Below the pieces are notes generated by a model. The model searched no databases and had not been told where the DNA came from. It saw only the letters and a program-made list of their open reading frames with translations. The translations under genes and the position numbers were made by a program. Positions 25,801 through 32,233 of a stretch of DNA of 64,000 bases are shown here, piece after piece. Source of the DNA: Bacteroidales bacterium (GTDB lineage: Bacteria > Bacteroidota > Bacteroidia > Bacteroidales > UBA932); contig JAFTCB010000007.1 of NCBI GenBank assembly GCA_017454905.1, forward strand, positions 62,001 to 126,000. The letters are read 5' to 3'. Numbering within the stretch: the first letter of the stretch is position 1; every line of letters begins with the position of its first letter.

Positions 25801-25929
25801 TCAGACCATCCGCTGATCGCGATGTTCCGGGAGAAAAAGGCCCGCTTGCCGGAGACAGAAATGGACGTGCCGGTTGAGGAGATTGACAAGAAGATTGTAG
25901 AACTGTATAAAGAATATTGCGAACAATGA
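22867..25929 (+). CDS. DUF4062 protein with STAND-like region lacking the P-loop lysine
   Basis: 1020 residues. Residues about 10-120 are a DUF4062 domain (YNIFISSTFKDMDFERDII, FIGLIGKRYGWIP), a module at the front of many NTPase-containing sensor proteins. The next part resembles a STAND-type NTPase but where the Walker A should be it reads WYVPGIGASTHMAQ, without the Lys; a Walker B-like YIYIFLDDVEAL is present. A winged-helix-like and then an all-helical C-terminal half (about 550-1020) follows, with no repeat family I can name. STAND proteins are typical sensors in bacterial immunity and signalling; the missing Lys suggests a nucleotide-independent or binding-only role. The stop overlaps the RyR gene start by ATGA. 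Confidence 0.78.
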   Translation: MSTSSPSGWRRYNIFISSTFKDMDFERDIIKFRIIPALNRRFRDRRVELQAIDLRLGVNTSDMTEAESERKVLSVCTSCIDSARPFFIGLIGKRYGWIPPMERWQEFTAKLSDEEQALLAGTAGCSVTEMEIVYGALSQESFDTSHVLFYLRDDSSYEGLPEDLLPAFCDSDPDLLRKLDALKDKVRRLFGAMGGEDDRCTPYRLAWRDGHFEGEDFERVVTEQLALQIELETAREEEAGAASWWVQEKELEESTLLRLLPGSVETSLAQDPDEKKSEEEDSSDRVAWYVPGIGASTHMAQEYASWDEDADVVRLLAVFGLSEYSNAMRPVLARWIHELALVTGREEIPDDDLLLGKLPETELNALFASLVQEVRDADKYIYIFLDDVEALETTAAKDLYMPWLDRVADQVNILVNLQDESEARTKFLSAHAYPARLMVPGIVDSEDAEALISRYEKTYFLELPAAVRKAMLDAAEGDHDCLLPIKVHSVFRLFESLTQEDFKRIRASDGSQIDAINGYLEEIWGEMPDTPYDLMTHMVNNILYNLGLGEQMRQAFWYIAAAPGGLRESDIAHFAGEDWDVVQFYRAMNFLQDFFYEDRTRHLWRAKYITQAEDGLQKRQKEISSYLLTLDPADSLRETMGLYYALKSGDPGHFPSYLVEGDYIHGQQIKDLLRFYSPQVRQLAREGFFDSPDFEQYCRALTPSVRLQLFLDILTGMSDLQEELHLLTKRMGEWLEDVRLDDLSVMDAFTYASILAMPQDSIPHLELALKAARRCAEEGFETAQQLVSGVSAPLLALYKKKGQQSKARILRKEMDEAEGAQTSLKARYMALIRIIHEARSRRGLFRRKDADLSLLDSFFDKYYAICQDLDTGKESFEAFFMSTQLMMMALDVLQEEKAYDRFLEEWVRFEPWMESLYEMDSFFSYKPCVERFLDYNSALFLVLSNMKPSGNRKDLLAQMLDFTSQACFSAVDRLKELDSDHPLIAMFREKKARLPETEMDVPVEEIDKKIVELYKEYCEQ

Positions 25930-27764
25930 TACGCCGTAGAATGGATCGTATCCTCGCCCAAGGCGAGGGAAAACAGCTGGCCTGGCTGGTGGGCATCGTG
26001 CTGGTGCTGTATGGCATCTTTTGCCTGGTCGGCCGGATCTGGGGCCTGGATTGGACGGATATCCTGATGTTGTACCTGGACCCGGGCAATTTCCCGATCG
26101 ACCACCAGGCCAATGATTTCTTCAGCCTGATCGTCACGTTGAGCGGCATCCTGATCCTGTCCGCGCTGATGATTTCGGTGTTCTCCAACGTGTTCTCCAA
26201 CATCGCCGAGGCCTACCGTAAGGGCGAGCGGCGCTACCGCTTCAGCGGCCATGTGCTGATCCTGGGCGGCGGCCATCCGCTGGTTGACATGCTGAAAGCC
26301 CTGCAGAAACATCCTGATTTCGTGGACAAGGACATTGTCGTCATGACTTCCTCTGACGTGGAGGCTCTCCGGGCCACGATGGAGACGGCCCTTGACGATG
26401 CTGCCTTCTGCCGCCGGATCACCTGGTACCGGGGCAAGCGGGACAACCGGGAAGACCTCCTCGGCGCCCGGGCGTTCCTGGCACGCTGCATTTATCTGAT
26501 CGGGGAGGACGATGAAGCGGCGCATGACTCGCTGAATGTCGGGGCCATGGACCTTCTCCGGGACATCTGCGGCGGGGAGGGCTCGGCCATCCCGTGCTAC
26601 ATTACCCTGGAGATGCGCTCCAGCCAGGATGTGTTCCAGTATCTTCCGAAGGAGGGAGATTCCCGCCTGCGCGTCGAGATCGTCAATACCAGTGATTACT
26701 TGGCTGAGCAGCTCCTCGTGGATACGCCTTTCCTGCCGGTTCCCGGGGCAGGGCAGCACCTGCACATCGTGATTGCGGGCAACGGCCGGACGGCCCGGTC
26801 GTTTGCCGCCGTGGCGGCGCAGGTCTGCCATTTCCCGGATTTCGCGCAGAGCGGGTGCAGGACGCTGATCTCATTTATAGACAGTGACATCCGAAAGGAG
26901 ATGGATGATTTCGTGGCGAACCGCCAGGGCCTGTTTGACCTCTCGCACTATGCCTATGTGTCCCCGGCAGGGCGCGAAGACCATGCGCCGAAGGAGGCCT
27001 TCGGCGATTTCCTGGACCTCGAATGGGAGTTCATTGACAGCCATCTCTCCTCGCCTTTTGTCCGGGAACAACTGGAGACCTGGGCCGCTGACCCGGCGCA
27101 GAAGCTCGTGGTGGCAATCTGCCCCGAGGACGCTGCGACGGCGCTATCCGCCGCCCTGCACCTGCCGAAGGCGGTTCTCAAGGCGGATATCCCCGTTGCG
27201 GTCTATCAGAAAGACCATGCGGAATTGCTGGATAAGGCCGTCTCCACGGGCATGTTCGGGCAGGTCCGCTGCTATGGCGAGGCGATGCCCGAGACCGATG
27301 CGCTGCTCCTGCGCCGCTCCGAGCGCGGCCAGCGGGTCAACTACCTCTATGATTTGGAATATGGCAACCCGCCCGCCGCCTCGGCTGCCGAGGCCTGGGC
27401 GGGCCTTTCCTTCGCCCACCAGCTTTCCAGCATCGCGAGTGCCAATTCCATCCCCATGAAGCTACGCGCCTTCGGGCTGGAGCCCACTCGGGCGTCAGTC
27501 GATGCGCTGGATGCCGAAGCGCTGGAGGCGCTCTCGGAAGTGGAGCATCGCCGCTGGATGACCACCGTGCTGCTGGCGGGCTATCGGGCGGCTCCCAAGT
27601 GCGAACGATCCGACCGTAGCCGCTTCAAAGAGTTGAAAAACAAGGAGTTCATCCATCTGGACATCGCGCCCTATGATGAACTCGCCCACGAAGCCGACAA
27701 GGATCGGCTGATCGTTCAGAATATTCCGTATATCATGAATGGAGAGGAGATTGTTCGCATATGA
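25926..27764 (+). CDS. Two-TM protein with two TrkA-N-like Rossmann domains and a RyR domain
   Basis: 612 residues. Two membrane helices (about 18-38 and 63-87) flank an external loop without a recognisable K+ filter. Two Rossmann-like domains follow, with nucleotide loops HVLILGGGHPL (about 105) and HIVIAGNGRTARS (about 280), as in TrkA-N/RCK channel regulators. The C-terminus (about 530-605) is a ryanodine-receptor (RyR) domain: LSEVEHRRWMTTVLLAGYR, then IPYIM. RyR with TrkA-N modules is known from bacterial proteins thought to sense a ligand. A role as a gated membrane effector is inference. ATG at 25926 overlaps the previous stop; a TTG three codons upstream is less likely. Confidence 0.82.
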   Translation: MIRRRMDRILAQGEGKQLAWLVGIVLVLYGIFCLVGRIWGLDWTDILMLYLDPGNFPIDHQANDFFSLIVTLSGILILSALMISVFSNVFSNIAEAYRKGERRYRFSGHVLILGGGHPLVDMLKALQKHPDFVDKDIVVMTSSDVEALRATMETALDDAAFCRRITWYRGKRDNREDLLGARAFLARCIYLIGEDDEAAHDSLNVGAMDLLRDICGGEGSAIPCYITLEMRSSQDVFQYLPKEGDSRLRVEIVNTSDYLAEQLLVDTPFLPVPGAGQHLHIVIAGNGRTARSFAAVAAQVCHFPDFAQSGCRTLISFIDSDIRKEMDDFVANRQGLFDLSHYAYVSPAGREDHAPKEAFGDFLDLEWEFIDSHLSSPFVREQLETWAADPAQKLVVAICPEDAATALSAALHLPKAVLKADIPVAVYQKDHAELLDKAVSTGMFGQVRCYGEAMPETDALLLRRSERGQRVNYLYDLEYGNPPAASAAEAWAGLSFAHQLSSIASANSIPMKLRAFGLEPTRASVDALDAEALEALSEVEHRRWMTTVLLAGYRAAPKCERSDRSRFKELKNKEFIHLDIAPYDELAHEADKDRLIVQNIPYIMNGEEIVRI

Positions 27765-28390
27765 TAAGTATCCAGACGCAACCCGCTGAGGAGAATCTCC
27801 TTGGCCAGAGCAAGTGGTGGGGCTTCCCGGACCTTCCGGAGGAGCTGGACTGGCCGTCTGTGCCGGTCAATGACGACGGGGACGTGTACGACGACCCGCT
27901 GACCTTCATCTGCCAGATCCGTTGCGAGGAGCTGGCGCCGTTCGACCCGGAAGGACTGCTGCCGCATACCGGCATGCTGTGGTTCTTCGCCTCGCTGGAT
28001 TATTTCCTCGGCAATCCGGACGCCGTCTGCCCGGGGATGGGGGAATGGGAGTACGCGTATTTCCGCGTGCTCTATTCGAACGACCTGGATTCGCTGCACG
28101 AGCACACGTTGCTTTACGACGACGGCACGCCCGCCGTCTTGCCGGCCGAGGCCATCCATTTCTCGCGCGTGACGCGCGATGAGGACAGCTATACGCGTTT
28201 GCTGGGGCAACCCTTCTTCGAGGAAGTGTCCGGCGAACTGCCCGGCCTGATCTCCCTGCTGCAGCTGGACGAAGACGACCGCTGGGGCCTGCGCTTCTTC
28301 GACAGCGGCATGCTCAATTTCATGATTTCACCCGAAGATCTCGCCGCCCGCCGCTTCGGCGCCGTGCGCACCTGGCTCCATTCCGCCTGA
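27761..28390 (+). CDS. DUF1963 (YwqG-like) protein, last gene of the cassette
   Basis: The 209-residue soluble protein has the DUF1963 pattern: SKWWGFPDLPEELDWPSVPV near the N-terminus, FICQIRCEELAPFDPEGLLP and TGMLWFFASLDYF, followed by a variable second half. The family (Bacillus YwqG and relatives) has no known activity but often occurs in toxin/immunity and polymorphic toxin settings. It overlaps the RyR gene by 4 nt (ATGA), so it belongs to the operon. Downstream the convergent hipT gene ends only 10 nt away; no terminator hairpin is visible between them. Confidence 0.8.
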   Translation: MISIQTQPAEENLLGQSKWWGFPDLPEELDWPSVPVNDDGDVYDDPLTFICQIRCEELAPFDPEGLLPHTGMLWFFASLDYFLGNPDAVCPGMGEWEYAYFRVLYSNDLDSLHEHTLLYDDGTPAVLPAEAIHFSRVTRDEDSYTRLLGQPFFEEVSGELPGLISLLQLDEDDRWGLRFFDSGMLNFMISPEDLAARRFGAVRTWLHSA

Positions 28391-28400
28391 CGCCAGGATG

Positions 28401-29348
28401 TTATAAACGCCCTAACCGGTTTTCTATCAGCCGGCAGTAATCCGCCTTCATCTTCTCCGACAGGAAAGACTTGGCAATCAGTTCTTTCCATATAGGGAGG
28501 AAACCCTTCATGCGCTCAATGATTCTATCTGCCACGGGGGCAGGGATGCCGCTTTGGGTGAATGCGGTAAGAAAAGTGTTCCGGTCAAAGCCGGTCCTGG
28601 CGCCGCCGACGGTAAAACTCAGCGCCATTTCTTCGGAATCGGCAGGATCGGCAAGCAACACGGCCAGCAGATCGTAGGCAGGAGCCAGGACGTATTCTCC
28701 ATTTCCCTCCTTATCCATCAGGGAGAAATTCTTGCAATGCATGTCGGAGTTGCCGGTAATCCACGAAAACAGGACCACCTCCCAATAGCGTTGCACATCC
28801 AGCATGGGGGCGGAGGAGTATCTCTTCACCGTATCGGCCAACTGCTGGTAGGTGCCGTTGTACTTGTGTTCGGTGAGCCGGTTGCTTAGCTGGCACATAT
28901 CCAGCAGGGATATTTTCTCTCCTTTCCGACCCCTGTCCATCCGAAGGATAAGATATCCCAGCTCTCCATCGGCAAGCCGGATGAGCGTATGGCGGGCCGT
29001 CCGGATATGGGCGGCATCAGCCATTTTCATCGTGAGGTCTTCCAGCTCCGGCAAACAAGGGTATTTCCCGCTTTGCGGCTTGAAGATATATTTCCCCCAA
29101 AGGCCCACGATCGTGAATATGGCCGGTTCTTTCTTTTTCCCACGGTCCACGTCCAGCGACATTTTTGCTTGTACACCCGTGACGGACGTACTGGTACGGA
29201 TCACTTTCCGGGCCAGTTCGGACATGTTGTCCCTGGTGTACGGAAGAAGGGGTGCGTTTTCGCTGCCGAAGAAAGTGCGGGCGCAGCCCGGATGGAAATC
29301 CACCTGACCTTCCTCCAACTCCTGATAACAATACAAACACTTACTCAT
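28401..29348 (-). CDS. hipT: HipT-like toxin kinase (short HipA)
   Basis: A 315-residue HipA-family Ser/Thr kinase that lacks the N-terminal subdomain, which is encoded separately. It starts with a zinc-knuckle-like segment (CLYCYQEL, HPGC), then a Gly-rich loop TSTSVTGVQAK, catalytic GNSDMHCKNFSL and metal-binding APAYDLLAV. In characterised HipBST systems the toxin phosphorylates an aminoacyl-tRNA synthetase (TrpS for the E. coli protein) and is controlled by Ser autophosphorylation in this loop; the target here is unknown. Its start overlaps hipS by 8 nt. The symbol follows gene order and domain split, not a database match. Confidence 0.85.
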   Translation of the reverse strand: MSKCLYCYQELEEGQVDFHPGCARTFFGSENAPLLPYTRDNMSELARKVIRTSTSVTGVQAKMSLDVDRGKKKEPAIFTIVGLWGKYIFKPQSGKYPCLPELEDLTMKMADAAHIRTARHTLIRLADGELGYLILRMDRGRKGEKISLLDMCQLSNRLTEHKYNGTYQQLADTVKRYSSAPMLDVQRYWEVVLFSWITGNSDMHCKNFSLMDKEGNGEYVLAPAYDLLAVLLADPADSEEMALSFTVGGARTGFDRNTFLTAFTQSGIPAPVADRIIERMKGFLPIWKELIAKSFLSEKMKADYCRLIENRLGRL

Positions 29349-29664
29349 GGCTGAGCGGTTTTACGCTGATGTTCCCGATACAGTCTTTGCAGCAGGCGAT
29401 AAGAAGTGACATCCTGTCCCGTGGGTCAATTTTCCAGGACGAAGAGGCAATATCCAGCAGCCAGCCTTCCGGAATAAGTCCGTCGAAGACAGGGAACATG
29501 ATTTCCTTTTCATATGCCTGCTCCTGCAGCGGCATGGTTGGGCTCACCGGCACGGCACCGGGCCTTGCCAGATAATCTTTTCCGTAAACAAAGTGAAAGC
29601 CCTCTTCATCCTCTGTGAGAATCCCGCAGAAGATGTCATTCACATAGATGCCCGCCTGTTTCAT
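29341..29664 (-). CDS. hipS: HipS-like antitoxin (HipA N-terminal subdomain)
   Basis: This 107-residue protein corresponds to the N-terminal subdomain that is fused to the kinase in classical HipA: VNDIFCGILTEDEEGFHFVY, ARPGAVPVSPTMPL and FPVFDGLIPEGWLL are the usual landmarks. In HipBST systems this separate piece is the antitoxin that blocks the kinase. It overlaps hipB upstream (ATGA) and hipT downstream (8 nt), so the three proteins are made from one coupled transcript. Confidence 0.85.
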   Translation of the reverse strand: MKQAGIYVNDIFCGILTEDEEGFHFVYGKDYLARPGAVPVSPTMPLQEQAYEKEIMFPVFDGLIPEGWLLDIASSSWKIDPRDRMSLLIACCKDCIGNISVKPLSHE

Positions 29665-29861
29665 ACAATGTCAACTTTAACCGGTCCCAGACATTCCCCA
29701 AAAAGGGCAAGGACTTCATTTACCTTGTCCATTCTCAGCGTTTGTTTTCCCTGTTCCAGATCCCGGACAAAGCGGAGTCCTACGCCGGCACGTTCTGCCA
29801 ATTCGACCTGTGTGAGGCCGGTTTTCTTCCTTTTTTGCTTGATATGATCAGATAAACTCAT
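29661..29861 (-). CDS. hipB: HipB-like Xre-family DNA-binding protein
   Basis: The product (66 residues from the ATG at 29861) is a single helix-turn-helix of the Xre type: LSDHIKQKRKKTGLTQVELA, GVGLRFVRDLEQGKQ and VNEVLALFG. It is expected to repress its own operon by binding the palindromes upstream. The frame also opens at ATG 29876 (five more codons), but that codon lies immediately at the predicted transcription start behind the -7 box, so 29861 is the more likely start. First gene of the hipBST operon. Confidence 0.85.
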   Translation of the reverse strand: MSLSDHIKQKRKKTGLTQVELAERAGVGLRFVRDLEQGKQTLRMDKVNEVLALFGECLGPVKVDIV

Positions 29862-29870
29862 AATGATTAT

Positions 29871-29968
29871 ACCCATTCGGGTGCAAATATAATGTTTTTA
29901 TCTGTTATTATATCAGTTCGGGGATAGTATTATATCAATTATTTGATTTTATACCCGATGTGGTATAA
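29871..29968 (-). promoter_or_regulatory. hipBST promoter with HipB-type operators
   Basis: Minus-strand TATATTTG at 29884-29891 is an exact -7 box. Upstream lie a TATC-N8-GATA site (29911-29926), the same layout as the E. coli HipB operator TATCC-N8-GGATA, and a perfect palindrome TTATACC-N6-GGTATAA (29949-29968). ATTATATCA also occurs twice as a direct repeat in this stretch. Binding by HipB is inferred. Confidence 0.6.
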
Positions 29969-30053
29969 TTCTTACTTCGCCACTTCTGAAGTGAAGGCTG
30001 CGTCCGCCTGACCGGGAAGCCCCGTGCTCCTGCGGGAATGGAATTCGCACCAA

Positions 30054-30094
30054 AACAATAACGGAATGGCCGAATCGACCATTCCGTTATTGTT
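30054..30094 (-). terminator. Strong hairpin terminator after the YpfJ-like gene
   Basis: AACAATAACGGAATGG pairs perfectly over 16 bp with CCATTCCGTTATTGTT around a 9-nt loop. On the minus strand it lies 31 nt after the stop of the metallopeptidase gene and ends in T-rich sequence. The stem core ACGGAATGG is shared with the nhaA terminator at 33554. Confidence 0.8.
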
Positions 30095-30124
30095 TCCGCC
30101 CGTTTTTCGGAACGGACACCGACT

Positions 30125-30991
30125 CTACAGCTGGTTGTAGTTCATGGAGAAGGTGTCTCCCTGGCTGAGGTCACCGGTGCGGTAGCCTTTGAGGAGCCAG
30201 CGCTTGCGCTGCTCGGAGGTGCCGTGGTTGAAGGACTCGGGCTGGACATAACCGCGGGCTTTCTTCTGCAGGTAGTCGTCGCCGATCTTGGCGGCGAGGT
30301 CGATGCCTTCTTCGAGGTCGCCCTCTTCCAGGGAACGGAACAACTCGTTCTCATAGCGGGCCCAGACGCCGGCCAGGAAGTCGGCCTGGAGCTCGATCTT
30401 CACGCTCATCCGGTTGCTCTCCGTCTCGCTCATCCGCGCCATCTGCTGGTGGGCCTGCTGAAGCGTGCCCAGCAGGTACTGCACGTGGTGGCCGATCTCG
30501 TGTGCGATCACATAAGCATACGCGAAATCACCGTCAGCACCGATCTGCTGCCGCATCGTGGAGAAGAAGGACAGGTCGATATAGACGCACTGGTCGCCGC
30601 TGTTGTAGAACGGGCCCATCTGGGCGGACGCCGTGCCGCTGGCCGTCTGCACATAGTCATTGTAAAGGACGAGCTGCGGCGGGGTATATTTCCGGCCGTA
30701 TTGGGCCAGGACCTTGGTCCAGACGTCCTCGGTGCTGGCAAGGATCTGCTTGGTGAATACGGCGAGTTCCTCTTCCTCCGCAGTCGGGGTACGGCCGCTC
30801 TGGGAAACGATCTCAGACCCGCCCATCTGGGTCACCGTCTCAATGACGTCTCCGGGATTGCCGCCCATCAGGAGCGTGATCAGACCGATGATGATCAGGC
30901 CTCCGAGGCCCACGCCGCCGGCGACTTTGCCGCCGGACATACCACGCCGGTCATCGACGTTGGTACTCTGTCTTCTTCCGTCAAGTTGCAT
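30125..30991 (-). CDS. YpfJ-like neutral zinc metallopeptidase
   Basis: 288 residues from the ATG at 30991 (MQLDGRRQSTNVDDRRG). One membrane helix (about 32-48, GLGGLIIIGLITLLMGG) precedes the peptidase domain with AYVIAHEIGHHVQYLLG (HExxH zinc site) and ELQADFLAGVWAR (third ligand Glu), the hallmarks of the KPN_02809/YpfJ family. The C-terminus YVQPESFNHGTSEQRKRW is also typical. Physiological substrate unknown. The frame is open upstream through the tRNA-Thr gene, which is clearly not coding. A deleted copy lies at 32048 on the other strand. Confidence 0.9.
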   Translation of the reverse strand: MQLDGRRQSTNVDDRRGMSGGKVAGGVGLGGLIIIGLITLLMGGNPGDVIETVTQMGGSEIVSQSGRTPTAEEEELAVFTKQILASTEDVWTKVLAQYGRKYTPPQLVLYNDYVQTASGTASAQMGPFYNSGDQCVYIDLSFFSTMRQQIGADGDFAYAYVIAHEIGHHVQYLLGTLQQAHQQMARMSETESNRMSVKIELQADFLAGVWARYENELFRSLEEGDLEEGIDLAAKIGDDYLQKKARGYVQPESFNHGTSEQRKRWLLKGYRTGDLSQGDTFSMNYNQL

Positions 30992-31031
30992 AAAATCGTG
31001 GTTGTAATTGGCACAAAGATAGTAAAAATCC

Positions 31032-31061
31032 GAAAAAGCCCGGCAATTGCCGGGCTTTTTC
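31032..31061. terminator. Perfect 30-bp palindromic terminator after tRNA-Thr
   Basis: GAAAAAGCCCGGCAA followed by its exact reverse complement TTGCCGGGCTTTTTC. It starts 2 nt after the tRNA on the minus strand and carries A/T tracts on both sides, so it can work in both directions. Confidence 0.85.
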
Positions 31062-31062
31062 G

Positions 31063-31135
31063 AGCCACTTAACAGACTTGAACTGTTGACCTGCGCGTTA
31101 CGAATGCGCTGCTCTACCGACTGAGCTAAAGTGGC
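31063..31135 (-). tRNA. tRNA-Thr (anticodon CGU)
   Basis: Reading the minus strand: acceptor GCCACTT/AAGTGGC, D-arm GCTC/GAGC, anticodon stem GCGCA/CGCGC with one A-C mismatch next to the loop, loop TTCGTAA (anticodon CGT, decodes ACG), T-arm AACAG/CTGTT with TTCAAGT loop, and T at the discriminator position. 73 nt; CCA is not encoded. Confidence 0.92.
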
Positions 31136-31145
31136 AATGGGATTA

Positions 31146-31153
31146 CAAAGGTA
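31146..31153 (-). promoter_or_regulatory. Promoter of tRNA-Thr
   Basis: TACCTTTG on the minus strand, exact match to the -7 box, 10 nt before the mature tRNA 5' end. Confidence 0.65.
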
Positions 31154-31260
31154 GTAAAAATATTGAAATCTCCTAAATCTTTGCGTTATTTTTCTTGCGC
31201 CACTTCCGCGTACATCCACTTAAAAAAGGGACGACCGGACGAGAATAGCGAATTTATTAC

Positions 31261-31268
31261 TATATTTG
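31261..31268 (+). promoter_or_regulatory. Promoter of the lipoprotein gene at 31297
   Basis: TATATTTG, exact -7 box, 28 nt before the ATG. Confidence 0.6.
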
Positions 31269-31296
31269 TCCTTGATAACCACATTTGTAAGCATTC

Positions 31297-31998
31297 ATGA
31301 AAGCAATCCATCTCTTTTTCGGCACCCTTGTCCTTCTGGCGATGACCGCTTGCGGCGTCTCCCGTCACACCGCCGCCGACGTCAACCTGTCTTCTATCCG
31401 TGAATTCGCATTCATCCAACCCCACGCGTACATCGTTTGCTACGGCGATGACGGAAAAGGATATCTGGATCCGGCAGATGGCCGCAAGGCGGTCGATATC
31501 ATCACGACCATCATCAATGCCGAACGTTTCCCCTTCTCCGATATGATCCCGGTAGACTACGATGAAGATTCTTCCCTTCGGAAATGGGTGGAGAATTTCA
31601 CGGATGTCGATCCGGCCAAGATCGACCGGCTCCGCGTTCCCAGGTCCCTGTGCAAACGCATTGAGGAAAGCGGCCATCGCTACGGCATCGTCCTCTTCTC
31701 CTACGGATATGTCCAGACCGTCAAAGGCTACCAGCGGGAGAAAGTGACGAAGGCTGCCCAGAAAGCCATTGACGGTGTCATCAAGAGCATCACCGGCATC
31801 TCCGGCCTGACCAATCCTTCCCAGAACTACTATGTAAGCTCTCCCTATGGGAATGTGCTCTACTGCGCAATCATCGATTCCGAAACGGACCGGGTCGTGC
31901 ATTTCGTCGAGGAAGTCCCCACCCTGGCATCGCACCCGAAGGAAACGAGAGATGTCAACGAACTGTTGCATAAGCTCTTGAAGGAATTCATCCGCTAG
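31297..31998 (+). CDS. Lipoprotein of unknown function
   Basis: A 233-residue protein with a lipoprotein signal (LVLLAMTACG, Cys19). I do not recognise the mature part. It is mixed alpha/beta, with AYIVCYGDDGKGYLDPADGR, a central GIVLFSYGYVQTVKGYQ and a C-terminal half with NVLYCAIIDSETDRVVHF, compatible with a compact periplasmic or outer-membrane-anchored domain. It is monocistronic as far as can be seen: tRNA-Thr is divergent upstream and the region downstream holds only a pseudogene. Confidence 0.7.
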   Translation: MKAIHLFFGTLVLLAMTACGVSRHTAADVNLSSIREFAFIQPHAYIVCYGDDGKGYLDPADGRKAVDIITTIINAERFPFSDMIPVDYDEDSSLRKWVENFTDVDPAKIDRLRVPRSLCKRIEESGHRYGIVLFSYGYVQTVKGYQREKVTKAAQKAIDGVIKSITGISGLTNPSQNYYVSSPYGNVLYCAIIDSETDRVVHFVEEVPTLASHPKETRDVNELLHKLLKEFIR

Positions 31999-32047
31999 GC
32001 CTGTACAAGCTCGCATCATTGTTTTTTCAAAAATAGTATTCCATGAG

Positions 32048-32227
32048 AGTACCAACGTCGATGACCGGCGTGGCATGTCCACCGGCAAGGTAGCCGGCGG
32101 CTATACCGTGCCCGAATCATTCAACCACGGCACTTCCGCCCAGCGCCAGCGCTGGTTGAAGAAAGGTGCCACCACCGGCGATATCCGCCAGGGTGACACC
32201 TTCTCCCCCGCCTACAACCAGTTGTAG
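32048..32227 (+). pseudogene. Internally deleted, start-less copy of the YpfJ-like gene
   Basis: The open frame reads STNVDDRRGMSTGKVAGG and then directly GYTVPESFNHGTSAQRQR to a stop after AYNQL. The first part matches residues 9-26 and the second the last about 45 residues of the metallopeptidase at 30125; about 220 residues in between, including the zinc site, are missing without loss of frame. There is no in-frame start codon upstream. It lies on the opposite strand to the intact gene, about 1 kb away. Confidence 0.85.
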
Positions 32228-32233
32228 CGGCGC

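Noticed and set aside
11481-28390. Type VI secretion threonine-phosphorylation module (PpkA/PppA/Fha)
   Set aside because: Kinase, PP2C and FHA fit, but no sheath, tube, baseplate or VgrG gene is present in the window.
31186-32088. 300-residue minus-strand frame opposite the lipoprotein gene
   Set aside because: It covers the lipoprotein with signal peptide and lipobox on the plus strand and ends in promoter DNA; composition is shadow-like.
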